In this document: piece by piece, positions 1 through 10,955 of the stretch
How the letters are laid out: every line of letters begins with the position of its first letter
How positions within the stretch are numbered: the first letter of the stretch is position 1
Assembly (NCBI GenBank): GCA_014607495.2
Contig: CP053156.1
Coordinates: forward strand, 9,424,001 to 9,488,000
Direction: 5' to 3'
DNA length: 64,000 nt
Source: Carposina sasakii
Taxonomy: Eukaryota > Arthropoda > Insecta > Lepidoptera > Carposinidae
Made by a program: the position numbers and the translations under genes
The notes under the pieces: generated by a model
What the model was told of the DNA's origin: nothing
The model's database searches: none
What the model saw: the letters and a program-made list of their open reading frames with translations, nothing else

Positions 1-1465
1 GAACGTTACTTTAGGTACATTTTAACAATATAGTTTTCAAAAGATGTGTACTTACATACATTGTAGGTATTGAAATCAAAGACATCAGCGGTATTTTATT
101 TTTCAGACACTTTACATACACAAAGTACGTATACTCGTACCTATGTTCTTAGGTAGGTAGGTAGGTGTTACATTTAAAAGGAAGTAGATAGACGTTTTTT
201 GTTCAGAAATTAATTTATCTAATCTAGCCAAAATCCATACGAGAAAGTGTAATCTGCTGTGCACAGAAACCGAGGGGAGAAACCATGGAGTAATGACAAA
301 AGGTTGATCGTTTGTCCATCAGGTGTCGCCATTGCGTGAGAGGCGGCCGGTATGATAGGATTATGGGCCGAATTTTTCCAATGGTCAGGGTCAGATTGCC
401 CATCTGGAGAATAAATTTGATGCTGTCTTTCTCTTAAGCTTGAGCAAGACAGAGACAGCATCAATTTTATCCTTCAGGCTATATGACAATTGGAAAAATC
501 TGCCCAAAGACGTAACGTAAGGCAAATGTGACCAACACAATTCGTATTTAAAAATACTCATACTCTACTATTCATGAGATTATTTTAAATATTTTACGTG
601 ACGATGTTTAACTTGATTTTGCATGTTTTGTACCTACATTTTTAAAGCAAATAGGGGAACTAGGTGTAATTTAGTAAGTAGTTAGCAAGTTATGGTTCAT
701 CTGCTTTGACTAAGACATCTCCTTGTCCGTCCTTTACGGAAGAAAGACGTGTGTAAAGTCACGTTACTTATTAGTTTCCAATAAAATCTATCACTAACTG
801 CTCATTAACTTATTTTTCTGCATGTCTAGGTACTCTGACATAATTCGCTAATACGTACCCACTTCTTTACTTGTAGGTAGGTACTACAAATTATTTTGCA
901 GAAGTACCTAGATGTTATATGCCCGTGTGAAAACCGCCTTAGGTCCACTTGCAGCAAACGTTAATCTAGATTTTAGTAAAGAGAGAATTAGCACTCATGG
1001 CAGCTCTTTCTGTTGATATCACGAAAGGCGAAACAGCATTTGGCCTAACTAATAGGAGTAATTGTGTTTTGTGGTTCTAATTCTCCATTTTATACGTGGA
1101 GATTTGTAATTGGCATCGTATATGGATAGGCTTAAAATTAATTATGTCATACTGCTTTCCTTAAGAGTACCTAAATGAATAAATTAACTTAAATTTGGTT
1201 TAAGCCTAGGCATGTATCTTATCTGTTGGCCACACAAAGAGACAAAAGTTTAAGGTAGGTACCACCTACCTCCCTATGTGGTTTCATAGCACATTTGGAA
1301 TCTGAAATACTACAAACTTTTCATCGGGCGCTAGTGTTATTTGAACATGGGTAATCATGTATGATAAGACGATTTACCGACGGATACTGTGCATATTTAC
1401 TACCATATAAATTGATTATCTAAGTATTTCATGCTGATTGAGACCATGCACATTGCGAGGGCACG
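1..1465. other. 3' flank of the membrane-protein gene
   Basis: No coding sequence is visible here. On the minus strand this stretch lies downstream of the terminal exon at 1466-1731, so part of it may be that gene's 3' UTR. A minus-strand AATAAA hexamer lies near 99-104, but its use is not shown. The stretch also holds a short (TAGG)n run at about 149-167 and a palindromic MITE at 365-505, listed separately. Confidence 0.4.
365..505. mobile_element. Palindromic MITE (fold-back)
   Basis: The ends are imperfect inverted repeats: 'gggccgaatttttccaat' on the left and 'attggaaaaatctgccc' on the right. The interior also folds back around 'gatgctgtctttctcttaag' and 'gacagagacagcatc'. No coding capacity is seen. 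A relative of the same family lies in hh intron 1 at about 54630-54752, sharing 'agagacag', 'aattttatcctt' and a terminal 'ttgggaaaatcagc'. A small non-autonomous DNA transposon is the likely class; the superfamily is not determined. Confidence 0.6.
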
Positions 1466-1731
1466 TTAGACCCTTTCGCTTTCAGTCGGCTGTGATAAAA
1501 GAGTGACATCTCCCATTGGATAACTCTCGTTCCTTCTCTGGCAAGCCAGGCTCTTCGCGCGTTCCCTTGGTGTACCGCAGCACAGTCTTTTGAGAACACA
1601 TGCATAGCACATCAGTAAGGATAGCATGAGAAGTAGACCAACTATGACCGTCACGACCAGTAGAATACGCAGCTCGCCATTGGACTCTACTCCCCCGGAA
1701 TTGCGTCCCATCCTCATAGATTCTGGTTCAT
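1466..1731 (-). CDS. Terminal coding exon of an unrecognised single-pass membrane protein
   Basis: A splice acceptor (pyrimidine-rich 'ctgtttcag') ends at 1732. From 1731 the frame is open for 87 residues to a stop at 1466-1468. The exon starts with two bases of a split codon and then reads EPESMRMGRN. A polar stretch with NSGGVESNGE is followed by about 22 hydrophobic residues (ILLVVTVIVGLLLMLSLLMC), which form a clear transmembrane helix. A basic, Cys-rich juxtamembrane segment (CYACVLKRLCC) follows, suggesting palmitoylation and, by the positive-inside rule, a cytoplasmic tail of about 43 residues ending PTESERV. Upstream exons would lie at higher coordinates but I could not find them. The family is not recognised. 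The good acceptor, the TM-plus-basic layout and the lack of repeats make a real exon likely. Confidence 0.6.
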
Positions 1732-1947
1732 CTGAAACAGATTAAATTATTCAGTGGTTAATAGTCGTAAGAGTCGACCATAGAACCCGGGGATTCTCTC
1801 AGGCGATAAGCTAGCAACTTTCCGCTGGTTATTTACAACTGCCCGCTATACTAAGCGTGGTTGTGGGATCTTGTGATCTAGCAGTTCTGGATACCCTAAT
1901 TCGGGAGCACAGCTGTGTGTACCAATATCTACCTAGGTATGTATCGT

Positions 1948-2205
1948 CGTCAGCCTATTGCAGTCCACTGCTGGATGTAGGCCTCCCCCAGAGCATATCA
2001 CAAGGCTACTGCCATGGGAGGTTTTTGCCCATAGTCACCACGCTGGGCAGGCGGGTTCGTGATCGCAGTCTGATTTTTGGACTATGCTGACAGCACGGGA
2101 GGCGCTGCTGCCCGCCTCCCGGAAACCTTTAATAACCTCGTACGATACCCACGGGCAGGCATGGGGTGGTACAAATTCTACTCTTGCCGGCACCACGCAG
2201 CTAGG
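1948..2205 (+). repeat. Interspersed repeat, LINE 3'-end type
   Basis: It contains the lepidopteran 'cctattgcagtccactgctgg' box (about 1953-1973) followed by 'taggcctccccc', then a GC-rich half ('gcaggcgggtt', 'gatcgcagt', 'gaggcgctgctgcccgcctc', 'gccggcaccacgc'). The second half recurs at 40640-40810 and 42060-42240. In those copies the 'cagcctattg' start joins directly to 'ggcaggc', so they lack about 90 bases present here. No intact reading frame is seen; this looks like a retrotransposon remnant. Confidence 0.6.
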
Positions 2206-2412
2206 TATGTATGTATAATAGGATAGATTTCCATTAACATAATGTTGAACTAAAGTTTTATGTAGGTAGATAATGTATTGTAGGTACTTATACCTATCGG
2301 GCTGAAAATGATGAATGCGGATTTAAGTAACAATAAAATTTTTATAGACTGTCTGTTTTAGCGCGTAGTAAGGCGTATAATTGTAATATTTATGATGCAG
2401 ACTTCAGATACC

Positions 2413-2870
2413 TTTCTATACCTACTCATCATCATCTTCCTTCCCTGTTCCCATTAACTTGGGGTCGGCGCAATATCTACTTTTCTTTCATTCATCCCTA
2501 TTATCCGTCATCTCATTGCTCACTCCCAGTACTCATACACGCATATCCTCTCTCATACAGTCCATCCAACATTTCCTTGGTCTACCTCTTCCTTTATATC
2601 CATCCACATTCATGCACAACGCTCTCTGTAAAATATGCCTTTCATCCCGTCGCTTTACATGCCCATACCAAGACAGACGCTTACTGTCTGTGATCGGCGC
2701 AACTTTCAGACTTCCTCTTATATACCTACTAATTTCTTACTTTATCTATTCTTGTAACTCCACATATCTCAACATTCTCAACTCGCTTACCTACATGCAG
2801 TCGATTTTCATCCTTCTTCTTTACGGCCCAGCATTCAGATCCATACATCTATACCTACCTACTATAGTAA
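2413..2870 (-). mobile_element. LINE reverse-transcriptase tail, fragment
   Basis: On the plus strand this begins 'catcatcatcttcc', followed by 'cttggggtcggcgc' and a long pyrimidine-rich run, which is the reverse complement of a common lepidopteran LINE C-terminal tail and 3' end. The open frame on the plus strand here is only the antisense of that tail. A shorter copy in the opposite orientation lies at 13490-13620, with 'gcaccgaccccaaatgattggg'-like sequence. The RT core is missing, so this is a dead 5'-truncated copy. Confidence 0.55.
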
Positions 2871-3291
2871 GGTTATTTCCTAATACTCCATCTGCGTATT
2901 AGGAAGGTGTTGCCTTTATAAGAATATTCGTAGAGGCTGCATTGCAAAATCTAGAGCTTTTCAGTCTTTTTGTTGTGCATAGTACCTAATGTCGCTTTAT
3001 AGACTGGGTACTATGTGCGTGGACTAGTGATGTAGTAGAAGGACATATCTCCGTACTCCTAATTAAATGTTAAGTAGATATGCACAATTTGAAGAACATT
3101 TGTTGAGAAAATAAAGCGTGAAGAGGTAACAAAAAAACAAATAATTAGGTAAACTTACCTACTTTTGAAATTACAATGGGTATTAGTTAGGATTACATAT
3201 GTAGTTATTTCGTTATAAGTATAATACTATAAATAAGTACTAGTAAGACGTTACACCTCTAGTCTAGACCAAGACTAGAATTGTATTTGAA

Positions 3292-3530
3292 ACTAGTGGA
3301 CGCCCGCAACTCCGTCCGCGTGGACTGCGGAAAAAATAAAATGTCGATATTATCCGGGATAAAAACATTTTCCCGGATAAAAAGTAGCCTATATGTTAAG
3401 TGGGACCTGTCACAATATATTCCTGAAAACTGCATCGAAATCGGTCCAGCCGTTTCTGAGATTAGCGTGCACAAACATCGATCCGTTACAATTTTATTAT
3501 ATGTATATAGGTAGATAGATACGAGGTTCT
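3292..3530 (+). repeat. Dispersed 'ccgtccgcgtgga' repeat, copy 1
   Basis: This starts near 'gacgcccgcaactccgtccg' and contains 'ttcccggataaaaagtagcc', 'gtgggacctgtcac' and 'gccgtttctgagattagcgtg'. A near-identical copy lies at 12629-12840 and a truncated one at 6252-6330. It is a very common type of element in lepidopteran DNA. It has no coding potential and was probably spread by a LINE. Confidence 0.65.
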
Positions 3531-4699
3531 GTCTTGGCATTACAAAGTAATGCAATTTCAAACGCTGTGCTCAGTACCGTTAATAATATAGGCATCAAGC
3601 GATAAGTTTCGTATTTAAGCATTATTACCGAACTATACAAAGCGTCTATTTTCGTCCGATAGGTACTAAATCATGTCTGAAGCATATTTAGCGATAGAAG
3701 TCTATCCTAAGCCCCAATATAAATAAGCAGAACTGATTTGTGTGTCGGCCAATAGAAATAATGTAGGTGTTAAATAAATACCTAGGTATATCTGCTAAGC
3801 TTTCCAAAATGCGAGATACCTAGATATGCTTATGATCTTAAACATTTTAGGCACAGTGTCACAGTGTCCTTAGTGGCGGGGCGATCAATCGGACACAAAG
3901 AGAACTAAAGTCTATTATATAAATCCTAGAACGTGATATCGAAGTTTCTTTTAATGACTCAGTACCTATAATTGCGATGGCCTGATACTCTTTAACTCAT
4001 TACGGCATTTCAATATAAAACTTTTATGAAACTTACAAAATTATACTTAGGTGAACCTGAAGCAGTACCTATCTATACCTATTAACTATCACAACACATG
4101 AAATAATAAAAAGTCAGAATGAGAAGAAGAATATCAGGCCAATGGAGGCCGTAATTAAAGTCAGAGTTACAGGAATTGCAGGACACAGTAACGAAGTTCC
4201 TCCGTTCTCACGGACCACTAGTTCTTATTTTGGTTCTCGTTTTCTTAGCCCGAACATCGTAAAGGGGAAATCATACAAGCCAAATGGAGTTGTCATGGCA
4301 GTCAAGTTAGAAAATAAGCTCGCGGTATTGTAAAAGCTTATTGGTCTTTGACATACCTAATTCTTAATTATGGGGACTATCACTTTACTTTAGGCCGTAC
4401 CTTCATATCACTTAATTAAAACCATCTCACCATATTGAAACAGGATTATTAATGGAATGTTTGAGGTGTGTGTAGGTACTCTTAGAGTATGTGCAAGTTA
4501 TTTTCTTTTTACTCCCGCTTCGGGCGTCAGAAGTGGAGAATAAAACAAATTTTATTACGATATGTGTGCCTTTATTACGTTACTAAATCGAGAAAATATT
4601 GCTCTGATCATAGGTCACGTAAAGCCTGATTTTAACGAGTTTCATAAAAGTAGGTACCTACTGGGTTAGGTGTAAGATTGCGTGTCCTCGTTTTAATTA

Positions 4700-4800
4700 C
4701 ATTCAGTGGTTAGAGCAACTAGCACGGTATGCAGTGGTCGTGGGTTCGATTCCCACTCGGGTGAAGAATTTTTTCCATTTCTTTATTAATAATTTTATAA
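4700..4800 (+). mobile_element. tRNA-derived SINE, 5'-truncated
   Basis: The sequence keeps a B-box-like block 'ggttcgattcccactcgggtg' and an A-box remnant 'agtggttagagcaac', followed by the tail 'aagaattttttccatttctt'. The tail matches the SINE at 6893-7025 almost exactly. The anticodon arm is not foldable, so this is not a tRNA gene. Confidence 0.65.
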
Positions 4801-6251
4801 TATACATTTATTTGTTTGTATCGTACAGTATTATACGATAAGATATTTTATTTATGTTTACCTATACATATATGCACACGGCTATGTTCCCAAATTGGGG
4901 CAGCCAGAAACGTAGAATCACGGAGAAGATCATGCAGCCACGTAACACATGTTTTACATTACTAATTGCTAATATTCATATGTGTCTTTACAAACTACTT
5001 ACTATTTTACAAGAGCCTAAGTACCTATTAAACTGATATTGCAGACTTAAATTTCAGCACATGCCTGTTGACCTACTCCATACTTATAAGTATATTACGG
5101 AGTATTTTTGGAAATATCTTTAAAGTGAATTACGTCTGAGTGAATTCCGATGTTATAGACACGAATACAATCGAGATTCTGCTCAAAGCACTTCAGTGTA
5201 ATAAATAATTTTATTACAAAGGAAAATCGCTAATAACTTCAACTGAGAGTACCTACCACGAGGCTAGTTATTTATGTAGCAGGTAGGTACTTGTAATTGG
5301 CGCTTATATAATCTATGAAGCTTTTATTTATTCAATTGGTAGATGATTTTTTAATTATATACGTAAGTATTAAATTAATTAAGGTGGACTCAGCTTATAT
5401 TAAATGTGGAAAGGCACATATTGTTTACCAACTGCGCCAGAAGGATTTAATTTCCTTGACGAAGTGTCTTTCAAGATTATCTACTAAGTAAAGTACGTGG
5501 CTTTCATAGTTTTTTTTAGAAGTAAATTTTTGTACATAAACGAATCATTAATAGATATAGAAAGTAAAAAAATGTTGCAAATTTTTTGTCTAAGAATCAA
5601 TATTTATAACACGATCTCTAACACTTGGCTAATAATAGCAAAATATTGTTCTGAGAACTATACGCTTTCCTACCGAATCAACAGTTGATAGAGTAGAGTG
5701 CAAGGATACTCTCAAAACTATGATAGCAATCTACGTGCTGAAGTTTCTACGAGAAACTAATTTATAAGTATTAATTAGTTCGCGGTGTCAACGTTTCCAT
5801 TAACTTTATTTATACCTAGTGCAGTGAAGTTACTTATTTATACCTTAGTACATATTAGTTTTAGATCTACAAACTGGGTGGGAGCAGTACAAATTTACAG
5901 TAGCTAAAACCTGTTGATGAAGCAACAGGTAGGGCAATATAGGTTTTCTGTCCTTATGATCTTTGTTTGACGGATTTTGATAAATATACCAAGACTGGTA
6001 ACATAATACCTATTCAAAAATGATACTTTTTGCCATAGGCAAACTACAATTTTTTTGAGAATTTTTTTAATGTACCTAGTAGGTAATTTACATAAAGTTG
6101 CAAGGAACAACTAGTACTATAGTACCTATAGAGTAAGAAGATCTCACTGCAATGGTTCTATAAATAAACCATCCTACGCATTCCCTTGCATAGAAGTAGA
6201 AACGACAAGAAAGGTATCTAAATGAATTTTTAGGTAAGCAAATTATGTTGC

Positions 6252-6330
6252 ACTAGTGCACGCCTGCGATTTCGTCCACATGGACTGCAGAAAAAACAAA
6301 ATGTCGGAATTATCCCGGATAAAAAGAGGT
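6252..6330 (+). repeat. Dispersed 'ccgtccgcgtgga' repeat, truncated copy
   Basis: About 80 bases matching the start of the repeat at 3292-3530, from 'gcacgcctgcgatttcgtcc' through 'tatcccggataaaaag', and then diverging. It has no coding potential. Confidence 0.55.
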
Positions 6331-6892
6331 CTTTCGATTTAGTAGGTACCTGTAACATACGATAAAAAATTATACCTTTTTTTAAAATCACTCCTAGTAG
6401 GTAACTACGAGTACTAAATAACTCTGCCAACAGTTTTTTGTTCTTTTAGTTTTGCCTACAGGCACCGTGGAATAAAAATCCGATTTCAACTCTTACTTTC
6501 AAAAATACATGAGTATATTCTACAGGTATATTCTGTAGTCTGTATTCCTTTTTTGTAATTATTAAGGTTTCCATTTTTTATCCACTCTGTTATTTTATCA
6601 TAATGTGTTTTGAGGTTCCTTTCGTTATTATTATTATTACTACAATAATGCCATTAACGGAAACTAAAGCACGTTTTTAACATGTACCTACAGAGAGTAG
6701 AGACAGATGTTTACGTACCTACAAGACGTATGTAGAGCTACTTATCTATTCTGAGAGTGTACAATATATTATTGAATAGGTGCATTCTTCTACTTTCCAC
6801 CACTTATAAAAGTAGTCGCTTGTCTATTGAATTATATTCGTCGGAAGTAAATTCAAAAAAAATTAAAGTAAATTCTAAAGAAAAGAGATGGT

Positions 6893-7025
6893 ATAATTCG
6901 CCATCCGAGTAATTGACCCGGTGGCTTAGTGGTTATAGCAGCTGGCACGGTTTGCAGTGGTCGTGGGTTCGATTCCCACTCGGGTGAAGAATTTTTTCCA
7001 TTTTCTTTATTAATAATTTTATAAA
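6893..7025 (+). mobile_element. tRNA-derived SINE, full head
   Basis: A leader 'cgccatccgagtaattgac' precedes a tRNA-like head with A-box 'ggtggcttagtggttatagc' and B-box 'ggttcgattcccactcggg', followed by the tail 'aagaattttttcc'. The same leader and head occur on the minus strand at 59216-59310 and, truncated, at 4700-4800. The T-arm pairs well (gtggg/cccac), but the anticodon arm does not form. The minus-strand open frame over it is an artefact of the SINE. Confidence 0.7.
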
Positions 7026-7309
7026 TTCTATTAATAAAACGTTCAAGCTTGCGACGACAGCGATAGACGACTTTCAAATTTAATAACGAATCTGATTATC
7101 ATACCGAACGTCCCCCATTTATGAACTGTCTCTCCAATTTGTCAAGCATTCATCCTACATAATGAGAAGGTTGACATGTTTTCAGCTTGTCAAGAAATTA
7201 TATTATATACTAAAATATAGAACAATTTCTATAAAATAGCTATACATGTGGAAGACCACCGTTAGCTCAAAAGGCACACACATTTATAGCTATTTACTTA
7301 TTTTATATG

Positions 7310-7420
7310 GTGTTACGGGGTAGGCAGAGCACCATGGGCCGATAGAACCACATGGTGCCACTTCTGACCAATTTTGAGGGTATAGTTGAGATGTACAAGT
7401 TCGGTTAGTAGTGACAGGTG
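7310..7420 (+). repeat. Dispersed 'ggtaggcagagcac' repeat
   Basis: This contains 'ttacggggtaggcagagcac', 'ggccgatagaaccacatgg' and 'gagatgtacaagttcgg'. Related copies are at 53022-53150 (plus), 51995-52105 (minus) and a shorter piece at 37625-37685. The intact copies start with an 'acatacatacata' run and 'taatcacgcctttat'. It is a non-coding interspersed repeat common in Lepidoptera. Confidence 0.6.
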
Positions 7421-7542
7421 GTCAGTCCATCGCCTATAAAACACCAAGACCCTCTTGTCCCTCTACTGACTTGTACTTAGTAGGTGTAGAGTAGTAGGTG
7501 TTAAACATTTTTTGTAGAATTCTACCTACGCCATCCAAGCGG

Positions 7543-7840
7543 TGAAGACATGTGCCCTGCAGTCGCACAGCGTAGGTTCGATCCCGTTCACGGGGGCCTG
7601 TACCACTGAATAGATTTCATGTACCAATTTTAACATTCTTAAGTTATAACTTAGCTACCCTCGAGGAGGGTTGACATCAGGCAGGCAGGCAGCCGGCCGT
7701 AAAACAAACGCCAAAGGCAATAAGAGTTTCGAAAGAAACCATGTTGCGCTGACATAAATCTTGGCATAGAGGCAGGACGATGACGAATACGCCATCTATT
7801 GGAAGCCAACAATAAACTTTGATTATGTATCCCTAAATGC
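7543..7840 (+). mobile_element. SINE-like element with degenerate tRNA head
   Basis: It begins with 'gccatccaagcggtgaagac' and a B-box-like 'taggttcgatcccgttcac', which resembles a tRNA-derived head. Further on it has 'gagggttgacatcaggcagg', 'gcagccggccgtaaaac' and 'acgccatctattggaagcc', blocks I associate with widespread lepidopteran repeats. It could be two adjacent elements. It is not coding. Confidence 0.45.
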
Positions 7841-7883
7841 ACTCTGACCTACCTCCTAAGTTCTACTTAATTAGACTCGCATA

Positions 7884-7996
7884 TCCTGCATAAACTGTAG
7901 TCCTGCATAAACTTTAGTCCTACCTACATAAACTTTAGTCCTGCATTAACTTTAGTCCTGTCATTGGAATAAGATGTCCTGCATAAACTGGTACTG
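7884..7996 (+). repeat. Short tandem repeat, about 17-bp unit
   Basis: Units of the form 'tcctgcataaactttag' occur at 7884-7900, 7901-7917, 7918-7938 (with a 4-base insertion) and 7939-7955. A degenerate unit and one more partial copy run to about 7996. Immediately after it, at about 8007-8032, a perfect 9-bp stem (gccagccat/atggctggc) forms a hairpin. No function is evident. Confidence 0.65.
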
Positions 7997-9180
7997 CGAC
8001 CGTACCGCCAGCCATCTCGCTTTCATGGCTGGCTCGAGCGTCTGTAATCCCGACATCTGTTTGTGAGAATGGATTTCACTTCGCTATGGACTTCACTACC
8101 GCAGTTCACTTCGCTCTACGGGGCGGGTTTACTGTGAGATGTGCGGGTATCTAGCTTTTCTGTCTGCAGATTTAGTTCAATTGTGGTGAATGTTATTTTG
8201 TTTGAATAATAATTTGAATCAATAATTTAAAAAGTAAACGTGTTAACTTTTAGTGACAAGTTGCTAGCTTAGCGCACGAGAGACCTAGTTCCTCAGTCGA
8301 CTCTTATGACATAGGACTCTTACGTAAATTAGCTAAGTAAAATAAAAAGATGACTGCTTCTAAATACGTTTATAAATTCTCTCATATACCATGCCATTAG
8401 GGAAGGCGAGTCCAGTGCAAACACGCTCGTTCTAGATGCAGCTTGTTTGGACAGTCGAGTCGTTACTTCTGCATTTTCGATAAAAACTGCTCGTTTGTTT
8501 GTTTTTACAACTGTTTTACGGGAAACGCGTGAAATAAATTCTCAAACGGGATAATAAATTCTCTAACGTTTGATTTGTATATAAGTAGGTAAAGTTAGGT
8601 ACGTACGTAGCAATTTGATTTATGTTTAGAAAATTAAAAGTAGGGATTCTGTAGTCGCATTAATTTATACAATTACAATAATCAACTGAAGTAGGTCAAA
8701 CTCTGATTACAAACATTTAATTAAAATATTACTTCCAGCATTTCCATTGAAAGCTAGCTTCAAAGCAAGCTTTTAATATTAAAATAGGTACATAGTAAGT
8801 AACATTATATAACAATGCTTTAATACTTTCATAGATGAATATGACCTTATTGTAACAGTCTGTAAAGTCCCAAGCAAACAAGCACCCGCTCTAGTTGAGC
8901 TTGTTTGTATAGTCGCTTGGACGTACGGACACCGTGTGTGACGTACACATATTATGTATATAATATGATATGCTGTTTCACTCACTGACCGACCGAACTC
9001 TGGACCGCCTCAGAATCAATGAAGTGATGTCTTAGGCACCGAAGCACCGTCAATATCAAATTTCTTAAACCTACTTCTAATTTATGGCCAATAAAAAAAT
9101 AGGTGTAAGTATAAGAAATAGTCTCTAAAATGTGAATCATTTTAGGAGACTTCATATCAAATCGTTTTATCTGTCTTTCC

Positions 9181-9440
9181 ATTGAGGGGTCGCCCACCAC
9201 CGGGCCCAACTTCCTCTGACCCTCGGATCTGCCGACTCAAGATCACGAACGCAAGACACTACCGTCGCAACGAGAAGCCAGATCCAAGCACCTAGCATGC
9301 GACCATAAATACATAGCTGCAAATCCGAAAACCAATTAAAATTTTTAATCGACATATGTTTCGCCAACACCCGTGGCATCATCAGGCCCCTCAATGGAAA
9401 TTTGTACTTCCGAATAGTGACGCCTGATACAATTAAACAT
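9181..9440 (-). repeat. Repeat with inverted core, copy A
   Basis: A core of about 215 bases (9181-9395) is bounded by 'attgagggg' and 'cccctcaat', exact 9-bp inverted repeats. The reverse complement of this core matches 39433-39640 at high identity (for example 'gatgatgccacgggtgttgg' and 'ggatctggcttctcgttgcg'). The next 40 bases, 'acttccgaatagtgacgcc', match the flank of the other copy in the same orientation. The core is therefore flipped relative to its own tail. Part of the core also appears at 51125-51190. Confidence 0.65.
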
Positions 9441-10893
9441 TATCTGTCTTTTCTGTGCAAGCATCAAAACTCGTTACATTTGTAAAAAAAGCGTAACTGT
9501 AACTTTGTATATATCTACATTACTCACCATACTTTGAATAGAAAAGTCCAACGAAATAAAAATATAGATTACATTCTCTACATGCTACGAGCTACTACGA
9601 AACCGTAGCAGCCTACGGGTGACAAGGGCCTCCTGCCACTAACTTTACGTAACACGGTTTCATGTTTCATGTCACAAACTTATCTTTCTACAGAGTTTAC
9701 GTTTAATATGATGTGGCTACTATACTTTTTTGTTTTTAATTTTTGGTATGTAAACAATTGTATAATTTTTTATAACTATTTTTATAATTTTAATACCCAT
9801 AATAATCTATTAAATGTTAAATGTACCTATTGTGTGCTCTTTTTATAGAATCCATAATTAATTAATTAACATGTTGATTTTATATATACCTATATAGACA
9901 GATCGCATGGACATATGTTTTCATTTACTCAGAGCATACTAGGATATGGAATAATTAATTATAAACATAAGTATGTATATGTATTATTAATAATAAATAA
10001 TAATAATTTACTATGTGACTTTATGGACAATACAAAAATTGCATAAATCCACTTCATTCTAACTCCATATTAGAAATTACTAAAGAAATTCATCATAGCT
10101 TCACTTATATATAATTCCTGATGGCTGGAATGTGAAGAAATATAACAAAACAAATTTATTTTATAGCACATTCTATCATATTCTGAAAAGGTTGAGTGGG
10201 ACTTGAGTGCAGATTCGAATCGTTTACGAACTCATTGACCTACTTATTGCAAGGAAATTAATACAGTAGCCATACTTCATCTAAAAATAGAACATTATAT
10301 ACTCGTAGGAGTAATTTATTATAGCTTAATAAAAAATAATACACTTATTCAAATATTTTATGAGAAGGGGGCTTAGACAAAGTATATCGCGAACGAATCG
10401 ATAGAGGTTTGTTACCGAATCGTTTGCTCTGATAAGAAGCCCTAATTGTCGCGCGTACGTCAAGTCAAGAACTCCGCTATTGGTAGGAGTGTTGCAACAA
10501 CGATCGTCGAGTTAATCCTTTTGACACTTGTATTACTTATTATCACATGCTATACAAAACAAACTAGACTTATCTTGACATTAAATCCTGTCTTACTAAT
10601 TTAGGCACATATTTTCATATTTTACATAAATATCATGGAGACAAAACAACAGACACACTTGGATTCAAAGTACAATTACCAAAAGGTTTATAATTTTTTT
10701 CCTGATTCTTTCCTATTCATTCAAAATAATGATTTCACGTAATTCACACACTTAATTAAACTAAATTCAAAAGGTATAATTATGAAAAAGCTTACAAAGC
10801 TGACTAATTAGAATTTTAAAAGTGCTATGGCGCGACAACCTTTTTTAACAAGACTTTGTGTCAAATTTAAAAAATACAAAGGTGATGAATGAC

Positions 10894-10897
<4 letters not shown>

Positions 10898-10948
<51 letters not shown>
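10898..10948. repeat. (TA)n microsatellite
   Basis: About 25 uninterrupted TA units lie inside element copy 1. The larger copy has only 'ataatatata' at the matching place, so the expansion is specific to this copy. Confidence 0.9.

Positions 10949-10955
<7 letters not shown>

Larger units (their letters stand above)
1732..10624. other. Repeat-rich non-coding stretch
   Basis: No supported exon is seen. If the membrane-protein gene continues upstream, this is probably its intron or intergenic DNA. It holds LINE and SINE fragments at 1948-2205, 2413-2870, 3292-3530, 4700-4800, 6252-6330, 6893-7025, 7310-7420 and 7543-7840, a short tandem repeat at 7884-7996, and an inverted-core repeat at 9181-9440. 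Between these the sequence is AT-rich with no recognisable feature. Confidence 0.5.

Noticed and set aside
2459..2902. Plus-strand 147-codon open frame
   Set aside because: It is antisense to a LINE reverse-transcriptase tail fragment.
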